A stretch of 11,725 bases of DNA. Origin: Myxococcota bacterium (lineage in GTDB: Bacteria; Myxococcota; Polyangia; GCA-2747355; JAKLHH01). The stretch lies in contig JAKLHH010000115.1 in assembly GCA_022710245.1 (NCBI GenBank), positions 1 through 11,725 on the forward strand, written 5' to 3'. Shown in pieces: positions 1 through 7,548 of the stretch (the stretch's first letter is position 1; each line of letters starts with the position of its first letter). The notes under the pieces are model-generated. The model did no database searches. It was not told the origin of the DNA and saw only the letters and a program-made list of their open reading frames with translations. Position numbers and translations under genes: made by a program.

Positions 1-1
1 C

Positions 2-697
2 GGGCGGACGCGCAAGCTGGTCGCCGACGGCAGCGTGAGCCGCGCCGAGCTCGACCTCCGCGAGAGCGCGCACACGCAGGCGGCCGCCGCGCTGGAGCAG
101 GCGCGCGCGCGGCTGACCAGCGCCCTCACCGGGATCGAGAACGCGGCAGGCACCGTCGAGACCGCCCACGGCCGGCTCCTCGCGGCGGGCACCGGGCCGC
201 AGCAGGTGGAGATGGCGCGCGCCCAGGTCGGCGTGGCCAAGGCCCGCGTCGCGCAGGCGGAGGCAGCGCAGCGGCAGGCCGAGCTCAACCTCTCCTACAT
301 GCAGATCCGCGCGCCCATCAGCGGCGTTGTCTCGCGGCGCACCGTCGAGCCAGGCCAGATGGTGGACCCCTCGCGGCCGCTGCTGTCGCTGACCGACCTC
401 TCCGACCTCTGGGTGGTCGCGAACTTCAAGGAGGACCAGCTGGCGGAGCTGCGGCGGGGCCAGCGCGTGCGCATCCAGATCGACACCTTCGGGCGCCGGC
501 ACCTCGCGGGGCACGTGGAGAGCCTCGCCGGCGGCACCGGCTCGCGCTTCGCGCTGCTCCCGCCGGACAACGCCTCGGGCAACTTCACCAAGGTGGTGCA
601 GCGGGTGCCGGTGCTGATCCGCTTCGACCAGCGGCCCGCGCTGCTCCTCAGGCCGGGCCTCTCCGCCTACGTCACCGTCTGGGTGAAGGGGAGCTAG
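2..697 (+). CDS. emrA: EmrA/HlyD-family membrane fusion protein of a drug efflux pump, 5'-truncated
   Basis: This is the periplasmic adaptor that links an inner-membrane MFS pump to a TolC channel. The frame is open from base 2 with no stop, so the gene enters from the left edge. About 231 residues are visible, whereas EmrA proteins are usually near 390, so the N-terminal membrane anchor and first half are missing. The GTG at 35 is an internal codon, not the start. Visible order: an Ala/Gln/Glu/Arg-rich helical hairpin (coiled coil, nt about 35-290), the second lipoyl half-motif with RAPISGVV at nt 308-331 followed by VEPGQMV, then the beta-barrel with LWVVANFKEDQL. Near the C-terminus is the EmrA hallmark segment containing RFALLPPDNASGNFTKVVQR (nt 545-604). 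The stop TAG at 695-697 lies 5 bp before the pump gene, which indicates one operon. Family assignment is firm. The symbol is by family, since the substrate is unknown. Confidence 0.93.
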   Translation, partial: GRTRKLVADGSVSRAELDLRESAHTQAAAALEQARARLTSALTGIENAAGTVETAHGRLLAAGTGPQQVEMARAQVGVAKARVAQAEAAQRQAELNLSYMQIRAPISGVVSRRTVEPGQMVDPSRPLLSLTDLSDLWVVANFKEDQLAELRRGQRVRIQIDTFGRRHLAGHVESLAGGTGSRFALLPPDNASGNFTKVVQRVPVLIRFDQRPALLLRPGLSAYVTVWVKGS

Positions 698-702
698 CGG
701 CG

Positions 703-2262
703 ATGAGCGGCCCCGGCGGCCCGCGCGGCGGCACCGTCACCGGCTCCATGCTGGGGATCTCGGTGGTGGCGATCCTGGCGGCGCTGATGGCGCTGATGGA
801 CATCACCATCGTCAACGTGGCGCTCAACGACATCCGCGCCGCCTTCGCCACGCCGATCGACCAGATCGGCTGGGTGGCGACCGGCTACATGATGGCGAAC
901 ATCGTCGTCATCCCGATGACCGGCTGGTTCCAGCGGCGGATCGGGATCCGTCGCTACTTCGTCGGCTCCATCCTGCTCTTCACCGCCGCCAGCGCGCTCT
1001 GCGCGATGGCCTGGAACCTCCCCTCGCTCGCCGTCTTCCGGGCCATCCAGGGCCTCGGCGGCGGCGCCATCATCCCCACCACGCAGATCATCCTCTTCTC
1101 CCGCTACCCGCGGCACCAGCACGGGATGGCGGGCGCGATGATGGGGATCGGCGCCATCACCGGCCCGCTCCTCGGGCCCACCATCGGCGGCTACCTGATC
1201 GAGTGGTCGAGCTGGCACTGGATCTTCCTCGTCAACCTGCCGATCGGCCTGCTCGCCGCCTGGATGGCGCAGCGCTTCATCGAGGAGCCCGGGTTCGTCC
1301 CCGCGCGCGAGCGGATCGACGGCGCCGGGATCGCGCTCCTGGCGGTGGGGATGGCGACCCTGCAGTACGTCCTCGAGGAGGGCAACCGCGACGGCTGGCT
1401 GGAGTCGAGCACCATCCTGGTGCTGGCGCCGGTGGCGTCGGTGGCGCTGATCACCTTCATCGTGCACGTGCTCGAGGCCGAGCACCCGATCGTCGACCTG
1501 CGCGTCTTCCTGAACCGCAGCTACTCGGCGGGCACCGGGATCAACTTCCTCGTCGGGCTCGCGCTCTTCTCGGGCAACTTCCTCTTCGCGCTCTACTGCG
1601 GCGCGGTGATGCACTACAAGGCGCTCGAGATCGGCCGGGTCTTCCTGCTCTCCGGCCTGATCCAGCTCCCGCTCCTGCCGCTGGTCGGCCGCTTCGGCGC
1701 CAAGCTCGACCCGCGCAAGCTCCTCGTCGTCGGCATCACGGGCGTCGCGCTGAGCCTCTGGATGAACGCGCACCTCACGGATCAGGCGGACTTCTGGACG
1801 CTCACGCTGCCGATGCTGGTGCGCGCCTTCGCGCTCGCCTTCATCTTCGTCCCGGTGAACGTGGTCGCGCTCTCCGACCTGCCCGACCACCAGCGCGGCA
1901 ACGCGGCGGGCCTCTTCAACCTCACGCGCGAGCTCGGCGGCTCGATCGGCACCGCCTGGATGGGGTTCGTCGTCGAGCGCGGCACCAAGATCTACGGCTC
2001 GCGGGTGCGCGAGGCGGTCTACCCGACGAACCCGCTGGTGCAGGAGCGCCTGGCGATGGCCCAGGGCGTGCTCGGCGGGCAGACCTGGACCCGCGAGCTC
2101 GTCGGCGAGCAGCTCCTCGAGCTGCGCCTCCGCGGGCAGGCGCTGATCCTCAGCTTCAACCACGGCTTCGCCCAGGCGACGCTGGTCTTCCTCCTCGCCT
2201 ACCTGATGGTCGCGCTGCTCCGGCGGCCGCGGCCCGCCGCCGTCCCGGTCGACGCGCACTGA
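703..2262 (+). CDS. emrB: EmrB/QacA (DHA2) family MFS drug efflux transporter
   Basis: This is a proton-driven inner-membrane drug exporter of the 14-helix DHA2 group, 519 residues, the usual length for EmrB. What shows it: after a short Gly/Pro-rich N-terminus, helix 1 carries LMDITIVNVAL (D33). Then come GWVATGYMM (56-64) and the loop GWFQRRIGIRRYF (74-86), matching MFS motif A. R113 lies in FRAIQGLGGGAIIP, and the antiporter motif C is GAITGPLLGPTIGG (150-163), followed by WHWIFLVNLPIG. The ATG at 703 has an AAGGGGAG ribosome site at 686-693, 9 bases upstream and inside the end of the adaptor gene, so the two are probably translationally linked. A later ATG at 748 exists but has a poorer site. 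The TolC-like gene follows 13 bp downstream, completing a tripartite pump. Substrate cannot be read from sequence. Confidence 0.96.
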   Translation: MSGPGGPRGGTVTGSMLGISVVAILAALMALMDITIVNVALNDIRAAFATPIDQIGWVATGYMMANIVVIPMTGWFQRRIGIRRYFVGSILLFTAASALCAMAWNLPSLAVFRAIQGLGGGAIIPTTQIILFSRYPRHQHGMAGAMMGIGAITGPLLGPTIGGYLIEWSSWHWIFLVNLPIGLLAAWMAQRFIEEPGFVPARERIDGAGIALLAVGMATLQYVLEEGNRDGWLESSTILVLAPVASVALITFIVHVLEAEHPIVDLRVFLNRSYSAGTGINFLVGLALFSGNFLFALYCGAVMHYKALEIGRVFLLSGLIQLPLLPLVGRFGAKLDPRKLLVVGITGVALSLWMNAHLTDQADFWTLTLPMLVRAFALAFIFVPVNVVALSDLPDHQRGNAAGLFNLTRELGGSIGTAWMGFVVERGTKIYGSRVREAVYPTNPLVQERLAMAQGVLGGQTWTRELVGEQLLELRLRGQALILSFNHGFAQATLVFLLAYLMVALLRRPRPAAVPVDAH

Positions 2263-2275
2263 AAGGAACCGCGCC

Positions 2276-3736
2276 ATGCCCTCCCCTCGCTGCCGCAGCC
2301 TCGTCGCCCTGGCCGCGCTCCTCTCCCTCGGCGCGCCGCCGGCCGGCGCGGCGCCGCTCGCTCCGCGGAGCGCCCCCGCCGAGCCGAAGCTGGAGGAGCG
2401 CATCGCCCCCATGGTCGCCAGGCCGGGCGGGCTCACCTCCGAGGAGGTCGCCCGCCGCGCGGCGCGGAGCAGCCCCGAGGTGGCGGGCCGGCGCGCGGAG
2501 GCCGAGGCCGCGGAGGCGGCGCTGCGGCAGGCGAAGCTCGGCTTCGTGCCGCGGGTCGCGCTCTCCCTCGGCTACACGCGGCTCTCCGAGATCACGCCGC
2601 CCCTGCTCGGCTACGCGGTGGTGGCGCCGGACGTGGTGGGGCCGGTGCCGGCGGGGCACGCGCTGGTCTCGGTCCCGCTCAGCTTCGCCGCGCTGCTCAA
2701 CTCGACCGCGGCGCAGGCGACGCTCAGCCTGCCCCTCTCCGACTACCTGCTCAGGCTCTCGCGCGCGTACACGGCCGCGCGCGGCTCGAGCCGGGCGGCG
2801 GCGCAGCAGGCGCTCGCGCAGGAGCTCAGGGTGCGCGCCGACGCCAAGCTCACCTACTACGGCTGGACGCGCGCGGCGCTCTCGGTGATGGTCGCCGAGC
2901 AGGCGCTCGCGCAGTCGCGCGGGCACCTGCGCGACGTGCGGGCGAGCTTCGTGCAGGGGGTCGCCTCGCGCGCGGACGTGCTGCGCGTCGAGTCGCAGGT
3001 CGCGGCGGCGGAGGGGCTGCTCGAGCGCGCGCGGAACCTGCGCCTGGTCCTCGAGGAGCAGCTGCGCACGCTGATGCACGAGCCGCCGGGCGGCGCGCTC
3101 GCCATCGGCGAGGATCTGCGCGGGGCGCTGCCGCGCCGCGGGGTCGCCGTCTCGGCGGCGCTCCTCGCCGAGGCGATCCGCTCCCGGCCCGAGCTCCGCG
3201 CCCTCGAGGACAGCGAGCTCTCGCTCAGGGAGCAGGCGAAGGGCGTCCGCGCCGGGCTCTGGCCGCGGCTCGACGCGGTGGGCGAGGTGACCTACGCCAG
3301 CCCGAACCAGCGCTTCGTGCCCCCGCAGGAGCGCTGGGACGCGACCTGGTCGGTGGGCGTGCGGCTGAGCTGGTCGCCGACCGACGCGGCGATCGCGCAC
3401 GCGCAGGGGCAGGGCGCCGACGCGCGCGCGCGCCAGGTGGCGGCCCAGCGCGCGACGCTCGTCGACGCGATCCGCGCCGAGCTCGCGGCCGCGGTGCAGG
3501 CCTCGCGCGACGCGGACACCGCGGTGGTGACCAGCGCCCGCAGCCTCGCCGCCTCGGAGGAGTCGTACCGGGTGCGGCGGTCGCTGTTCCTGGTCGGGCG
3601 CGCGACCTCGGTGGAGCTCACCGACGCGGAGACCGACCTGCTGCGGGCGCGGCTCGACGCGGTGAACGCGCGGGTCGATCAGCGGCTCGCCCGGGTGAGG
3701 CTGGATCACGCGCTCGGGCGCGACGCGGTCCGCTGA
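2276..3736 (+). CDS. TolC-family outer-membrane efflux channel
   Basis: This is the outer-membrane exit duct of the efflux system, 486 residues, the normal size for the family. Residues 1 to about 25 form a Sec signal peptide: basic RCR, a hydrophobic LVALAALLSLG core, and a small-residue region PPAGAAP. Two outer-membrane-efflux-protein (OEP) repeats follow. The first runs from about residue 53 (LTSEEVARRAARSSPEV) to about 265. The second starts near 290 with RSRPELRALE and continues through AKGVRAGLWPRLDAV to LTDAETDLLRARLDAVNARV near the end. Both are Ala/Glu/Arg-rich helical hairpins with beta-strand segments such as SVGVRLSW. The ribosome site AAAGGAA (2262-2268) overlaps the emrB stop and lies 7 bases before the ATG. 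It is the last gene of the emrAB-type operon. No lipobox cysteine is visible, so it is unlikely to be a lipoprotein. The stop codon sits in a repeated 12-mer (see 3734-3818). Confidence 0.94.
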   Translation: MPSPRCRSLVALAALLSLGAPPAGAAPLAPRSAPAEPKLEERIAPMVARPGGLTSEEVARRAARSSPEVAGRRAEAEAAEAALRQAKLGFVPRVALSLGYTRLSEITPPLLGYAVVAPDVVGPVPAGHALVSVPLSFAALLNSTAAQATLSLPLSDYLLRLSRAYTAARGSSRAAAQQALAQELRVRADAKLTYYGWTRAALSVMVAEQALAQSRGHLRDVRASFVQGVASRADVLRVESQVAAAEGLLERARNLRLVLEEQLRTLMHEPPGGALAIGEDLRGALPRRGVAVSAALLAEAIRSRPELRALEDSELSLREQAKGVRAGLWPRLDAVGEVTYASPNQRFVPPQERWDATWSVGVRLSWSPTDAAIAHAQGQGADARARQVAAQRATLVDAIRAELAAAVQASRDADTAVVTSARSLAASEESYRVRRSLFLVGRATSVELTDAETDLLRARLDAVNARVDQRLARVRLDHALGRDAVR

Positions 3737-3818
3737 GCTCTCGCCTCGCCGCCTCTCGCTGGTGAGCTCTCGCCGCCTCTCGCCGCGGCCCTCTCGCCGC
3801 CTCTCGCACGGAGCGCTC
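3734..3818 (+). repeat. 24-bp imperfect tandem repeat overlapping the tolC-like stop codon
   Basis: The 13-mer CGCCGCCTCTCGC occurs exactly at 3747, 3771 and 3795, a spacing of 24 bp each time, with variable 11-bp tails between copies. In addition the 12-mer TGAGCTCTCGCC, whose first three bases in the first copy are the stop codon of the channel gene, occurs at 3734 and again at 3763. All copies were read directly from the sequence. It looks like a small slippage-derived array in a 3' untranslated region. No function is evident. Confidence 0.8.
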
Positions 3819-3974
3819 CCCGCTAAATCAGCGGTCACGATTGTCGAACGCTTCTACGTCCGGCGGGGCCTGGGGACCCCCGCTCGCGGGCCCCTCCCCA
3901 CCCCTCGCTCATTCGCGGGCAAGGGTCGTGCGGACCACCGCCAGCGAGTGCGTACGGGGCGACCGGAGGACCGC
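3737..3974. other. Non-coding gap between convergent genes, with dyads (possible bidirectional termination region)
   Basis: The gap lies between the ends of the efflux operon (plus) and the glycosyltransferase gene (minus). I see no convincing gene in it: open frames there run on as shadows of the minus-strand gene. It contains the tandem repeat above, a perfect palindrome GGAGCGCTCC (3810-3819), directly adjacent to it the hairpin CCGCT-aaatc-AGCGG (3820-3834), then a GC-rich block with GCGGGG (3863-3868) facing CCCCGC (3878-3883). None is followed by a T-run on either strand, so a classic intrinsic terminator is not shown. Bidirectional or Rho-assisted termination is inferred from the convergent layout only. 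Confidence 0.4.
3877..3904 (-). other. G-quadruplex-like motif on the minus strand
   Basis: The plus strand shows C5, 9 bases, C4, T, C4, A, C4. The minus strand, and thus the 3' untranslated RNA of the glycosyltransferase gene about 70-100 bases past its stop, therefore reads G4-T-G4-A-G4-N9-G5. Two loops are one base; the third (9 bases) exceeds the usual limit of 7 and itself begins with CCC, so a competing GC hairpin is possible. Motif presence is direct; folding is inference. Confidence 0.45.
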
Positions 3975-6038
3975 TCAGCGCGCGCAGCGCAGCCGCAGCC
4001 GCGCCCTGGCCGCGGCGAGCTGCGGATCCCCCGGCGCCAGCCGCAGCGCCTCGTCGCAGGCGCGGGGCGCCTCGTCACACGCGCCCAGGGACTCCAGCCC
4101 GAGCGCGAGGGCGCGGCGGGCCGCGGGGTCGCCGGGGGCGCCAGCGAGGGCGGCGCGAGCGAGCGCGACGGCCTGGCGCGGCTCTCCGGCCTGGAGCCAG
4201 AGCGCGGCGAGGCGGCTCCTCAGCCGGGCGGCGGCCGCGGCGGGGGCGCGTGAGGCGGCGGCCTCGAGCGCGGGCGCCGCCTGCGCGAGCGGCACCCGGG
4301 GCGCGAGGAACGCCAGCGCGCCGTGGAGCCAGTCGTCGGCCGGGTCGATCCGGCTCGCCTCCGCGTAGGCGGCGAGGGCCCGCGCCGGCTCACCGCTGCC
4401 GGCGTACGCGTTGCCGAGCGTGCCGAGGACCGGCTTGTAGGACGGCGCCAGGCCGCGGGCGCGGAGCAGGAGCGGGATCGCCTCCTGCGGTCGCCGCTGC
4501 GCGACGAGGACGCCGCCGAGGGCGGCGAGGGACTCGACGTCGTCGGGAGCGGCGGCGAGCGCCCGGCGGTAGGCGGCGGCCGCCGGCTCCAGCGCGCCGG
4601 CCTGCTCGTGGGCCCAGCCGAGGAAGCGGTCGAGCGGGAAGCGCCGCGCGTAGCGGGTGTCGACGAGCACGCCGCTGGCGAGGAGCGCGCCCAGCGCGAG
4701 GACGCCGGCCCCGACGAGCAGCCGCCGGCGGCTCGCCCGCAGGCCGCGCCCGAGGACGCCGGCGCCGCGCACCGCGAGGAGCAGCAGGAGCGGGCAGAGC
4801 GGGACCCGGTAGCGCGCGCGGACGTGCGTGAGGATGACCGAGGCCGCGAGGACCAGGAGCAGCCAGGCGACGAACGCCCAGCGCCGGTCTCGCAGGTCCA
4901 CCCCGAGGAGCCCGAGCAGCGCGAGCGGCAGCACCACTCCGAGCGGCAGGAAGAGGGGGCCGTCGAGGATCAGCCAGCGCAGCAGGGCCGAGCGCTGGCG
5001 ATAGTGCGCGAGGCTCTGGTTCGGCTCGAGCTCCTCGCCCGAGACCAGGAGCAGGCCCTTCTTGCCGAGCCGGCGCAGCCAGCCGAGCGGGTCGCTGGCG
5101 ACCACGCGGAGCGTCTGGCGGACGAACCAGCTCGACTGCTCCGAGCGGCGCTGCAGCCCCTGCCGCGCCGGCAGGTTGAAGACCTGCTCCCACTCGTGGC
5201 CCGGCTGCAGGGTGGTCAGCCGGTCGTGGTCGGGGTGGTTTCCCAGGTAGAGGTTGAGCCCGCCCTGGTAGGAGACCAGGCAGAGGTCGCCGCTGACCAG
5301 CACGTTGCGCAGGGTGAGCGGCGCCAGGACGAGGACCACGCCGCCGAGGAGCGTCAGCGCCTTGTGCAGCGGGCGCCGGCCGCGGAAGCACCGCGCGACC
5401 CAGAGGAGCACCAGCGGAACGAAGAGGAGGATGCTCTCCTGCGCGGAGGCCGTCAGCCCGAGGAGGGCGCCGAGCAGCGCGAAGCGCGAGAGGCGGCTCC
5501 CCGCCTCGAGGCTGACGGCGAGGAGGACCACGCCGAGCGTGAGGCAGGTGATCAGGGTCGTGCGCAGGAGCTGCACGTCATAGAAGAGCGCCGGACCGTA
5601 GGCCGCCGCGAGGAGCCCGGCCGCCAGCGCCTCGCGCGGACCGAGCAGGCGCCTGCCGATGAGGAGGAGCAGCACGCAGGCGAGCGCGCCGAGCACCGCC
5701 TGCGCCAGGTAGGCGGCCGTGAGCTGGTGGCCGAAGAGCGCGTAGATGCCCGCGAGGAAGTGGGAGTAGAGAGGCGCCTGGTAGTAGACGTCCTCGGAGG
5801 GGGCGCCGCTGACGAGCTGCCAGGCGGCCGCGTCGTACATGCTGGCGTCGATGATCGGGTGCTGCAGGAAGGGGCTGCCCTGGAGCTGGTGGAGCACCAG
5901 GAGGCGCAGCGCCAGCGCGAGCGCGAAGACCGCGAGGAGGTGCCAGCGCAGGAGGCCTCTGCCCGCGGCGGCCCCGGGCCCGTCCGGGGGCCGCTCGGCG
6001 GCGAGAGGCGCCTGGGCACCTGCAGGCTGGGGATCCAT
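3975..6038 (-). CDS. GT-C (PMT/ArnT-like) membrane glycosyltransferase region fused to C-terminal TPR repeats
   Basis: This is a 687-residue polytopic membrane protein, probably transferring a sugar from a polyprenyl-phosphate donor on the periplasmic side. After a Pro/Ala-rich cytoplasmic tail, the first helix is about 32-50. The first outer loop carries D64 in PIIDASMYD and then VYYQAPLYSHFLAGIYALFG (84-103), typical of PMT_2/GT39-like proteins. About ten further hydrophobic segments extend to residue 458. Between them are E201, RNVLVSG (244-250), a large loop (about 250-350), and HVRARYRVP (405-413), the usual RYRxP signature of this group. From about 470 to 687 the protein is soluble and made of roughly five to six degenerate TPRs, e.g. 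LAALGGVLVAQRRPQEAIPL and LGNAYAGSGEPARALAAY. The ATG at 6036-6038 is the best start, but its ribosome site (GAGAGTGGA) is weak. It lies 106 bp downstream of radA on the same strand. The acceptor is unknown and catalytic competence is unproven. Confidence 0.85.
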   Translation of the reverse strand: MDPQPAGAQAPLAAERPPDGPGAAAGRGLLRWHLLAVFALALALRLLVLHQLQGSPFLQHPIIDASMYDAAAWQLVSGAPSEDVYYQAPLYSHFLAGIYALFGHQLTAAYLAQAVLGALACVLLLLIGRRLLGPREALAAGLLAAAYGPALFYDVQLLRTTLITCLTLGVVLLAVSLEAGSRLSRFALLGALLGLTASAQESILLFVPLVLLWVARCFRGRRPLHKALTLLGGVVLVLAPLTLRNVLVSGDLCLVSYQGGLNLYLGNHPDHDRLTTLQPGHEWEQVFNLPARQGLQRRSEQSSWFVRQTLRVVASDPLGWLRRLGKKGLLLVSGEELEPNQSLAHYRQRSALLRWLILDGPLFLPLGVVLPLALLGLLGVDLRDRRWAFVAWLLLVLAASVILTHVRARYRVPLCPLLLLLAVRGAGVLGRGLRASRRRLLVGAGVLALGALLASGVLVDTRYARRFPLDRFLGWAHEQAGALEPAAAAYRRALAAAPDDVESLAALGGVLVAQRRPQEAIPLLLRARGLAPSYKPVLGTLGNAYAGSGEPARALAAYAEASRIDPADDWLHGALAFLAPRVPLAQAAPALEAAASRAPAAAAARLRSRLAALWLQAGEPRQAVALARAALAGAPGDPAARRALALGLESLGACDEAPRACDEALRLAPGDPQLAAARARLRLRCAR

Positions 6039-6107
6039 GGCTGAGGTCCACTCTCACACCATCCGGCTGAGGATCGCAACCCGCGCCCCGCCCCGCCTCG
6101 CGGCCCG

Positions 6108-6147
6108 CTCAGGCTGAGGGCTCAGTCAGGCTCAAGGCTCAGGCTCA
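6108..6147 (-). repeat. GCCTGA short repeats running through and past the radA stop codon
   Basis: Read on the minus strand from the last radA codon (GCC) and its stop (TGA, 6145-6147), the hexamer GCCTGA recurs immediately, in frame, and then in broken form: GCCTTGA, GCCTGACTGA, GCCCTCA, GCCTGAGC. The second copy supplies an in-frame back-up stop. On the plus strand the block reads as repeated GGCTCA units with small palindromes (CTCAG-g-CTGAG at 6108-6118). It lies between radA and the downstream glycosyltransferase gene. It is too short-stemmed to be called a terminator. Confidence 0.65.
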
Positions 6148-7488
6148 GGCGAGGAGCGCGGCGAGCGCCGCCCGCACCTCCCGCACCCCGAGCAGCTCGA
6201 GGCGCTGCCCCGCCGCCTGCACCTGGCGCCGGCACGCCTCGGGCAGCACGCAGCGGCGGAAGCCGAGCTTGGCCGCCTCCGCGAGGCGCAGCTCGGCACC
6301 CGGCGTGGCGCGCACCTCGCCGGTGAGCCCCACCTCGCCGAAGCAGACGGTCGCCGGCCCGAGGGGACGGCCGGAGGCCGCCGAGGCGAGCGCCGCGAGG
6401 ACGCCGAGGTCCGCCGCGGGCTCGATCAGCTGCGCGCCCCCGGCGACCTTGACGAAGACGTCGCTGCCGAGCACGTCGACGCCGGCGCGCCGCGCGCAGA
6501 CCGCGAGCAGCAGCGCGACGCGGTGCGGGTCGACGCCGAGCACCGCGCGCCGGGGCGGGCCGCTCGCGGGTGCGGTGAGCGCCTGCACCTCGACCAGGAT
6601 CGGCCGCGAGCCCTCGACGCAGGCGACCACCGCGGAGCCCGCGACGCCGGCGGCGCGCTCGGCCAGGAAGAGCGCCGAGGGGTTGGCGACCTCGCGCAGG
6701 CCGGCGCCGCGCATCTCGAAGACCCCCAGCTCGCTGGTCGAGCCGAAGCGGTTCTTGGTCGCGCGCAGCAGCCGGTGGCTGCTCACCTGCTCGCCCTCGA
6801 AGTGCAGCACCACGTCGACCAGGTGCTCGAGGGTCTTGGGGCCGGCGAGGCCGCCGTCCTTGGTCACGTGCCCGACGAGCAGCGTCGGCACCCCGCTCGA
6901 CTTGGCGAAGCCGCAGAGCGCGCCCGTCGCCTCGCGCACCAGCGCGGGCGTCCCCGGCGCGCCGCCGCCCTCGAGCTGCAGGGTCTGCACCGAGTCGATC
7001 GCCAGCGCGCGAGGCGCGAGGCGGGTCGCCTCCGCGAGGACGGCCTCCAGGCTGCTCTCGGCGAGCGCGAGGAGCGCGGGCTGGCGCAGGCCGAGCCGCC
7101 CGGCGCGCAGCGCGACCTGCTGCAGCGACTCCTCGCCCGAGGCGTAGAGGACCGGCCCCACGCGGGCAGCGAGCCCGGCCAGCGCCTGCAGCAGGAGCGT
7201 CGACTTGCCGATGCCCGGCTCGCCGCCGAGGAGGACGAGCGAGCCGGGCACCAGGCCGCCGCCGAGGACGCGGTCGAGCTCGGCGAGCCCGCTCCGGGCG
7301 CGCGGGACGGCCTCGGCGCGCACCTCGCAGAGGGGCTCGGGCGGGCGGCCGCGGGCGGTCGGCGCGGCGGCCGGCGTGGGGCGCTCGAGGCGCTGGGAGT
7401 CCCAGGCGCCGCAGCGAGGGCAGCGACCGAAGGGCTTGGTGGAGGCGAAGCCGCAGGGGCAGACGTGGCTCGGACGACGGTGGCTCAT
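6145..7488 (-). CDS. radA: DNA repair protein RadA (Sms), branch-migration helicase
   Basis: RadA is an ATP-driven hexameric helicase that extends RecA-mediated strand exchange intermediates in the cytoplasm. At 447 residues it is normal for the family (about 450-460). Domains in order: an N-terminal zinc finger (C10, C12, C23, C26); a RecA-like ATPase with Walker A GEPGIGKST (89-97), Walker B around LAID (D165) and the RadA signature KNRFG (245-249); and a C-terminal Lon-protease-like domain with DVFVKVAGG and EPAADLGVLAALASA (356-370). The first zinc knuckle is CPC instead of the usual CxxC. The start is well defined: an in-frame TAA lies only 6 bases before the ATG (7486-7488), so no longer form in this frame is possible. 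There is no clear Shine-Dalgarno. It is transcribed divergently from htpX, and a promoter candidate is annotated at 7549-7577. Identification is firm. Confidence 0.96.
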   Translation of the reverse strand: MSHRRPSHVCPCGFASTKPFGRCPRCGAWDSQRLERPTPAAAPTARGRPPEPLCEVRAEAVPRARSGLAELDRVLGGGLVPGSLVLLGGEPGIGKSTLLLQALAGLAARVGPVLYASGEESLQQVALRAGRLGLRQPALLALAESSLEAVLAEATRLAPRALAIDSVQTLQLEGGGAPGTPALVREATGALCGFAKSSGVPTLLVGHVTKDGGLAGPKTLEHLVDVVLHFEGEQVSSHRLLRATKNRFGSTSELGVFEMRGAGLREVANPSALFLAERAAGVAGSAVVACVEGSRPILVEVQALTAPASGPPRRAVLGVDPHRVALLLAVCARRAGVDVLGSDVFVKVAGGAQLIEPAADLGVLAALASAASGRPLGPATVCFGEVGLTGEVRATPGAELRLAEAAKLGFRRCVLPEACRRQVQAAGQRLELLGVREVRAALAALLA

Positions 7489-7548
7489 GGCGGGTTATCG
7501 GCGCGGCGCGAGGCAGGTTGCGTGCCGCCTGGAGCGGGCTGGCGATCA

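Noticed and set aside
694..2436. A 580-codon open frame on the minus strand opposite the MFS pump gene
   Set aside because: Its translation is charged, low-complexity Arg/Glu/Asp/Ala/His text with no family marks. It mirrors the GC-biased codons of emrB, whose 14-helix MFS identity is certain.
3820..3834. CCGCT-aaatc-AGCGG as an intrinsic terminator
   Set aside because: The stem is only 5 bp and no T-run follows on either strand. It is kept only as part of the gap description.
2156..3838. A 560-codon minus-strand frame opposite the tolC-like gene
   Set aside because: It is Arg-rich low complexity, antisense to a gene with a signal peptide and two clear OEP repeats.
3762..4368. Plus-strand frames starting in the convergent gap
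   Set aside because: They run mostly antisense to the TPR part of the glycosyltransferase gene and show only Arg/Ala/Pro/Ser-rich low complexity.
4323..6044. A 573-codon open frame on the plus strand opposite the glycosyltransferase-TPR gene
   Set aside because: Its Glu/Arg/Gln/Ala-rich composition is the usual antisense shadow of a GC-rich membrane protein gene. The opposite strand has membrane helices, GT-C motifs and TPRs.
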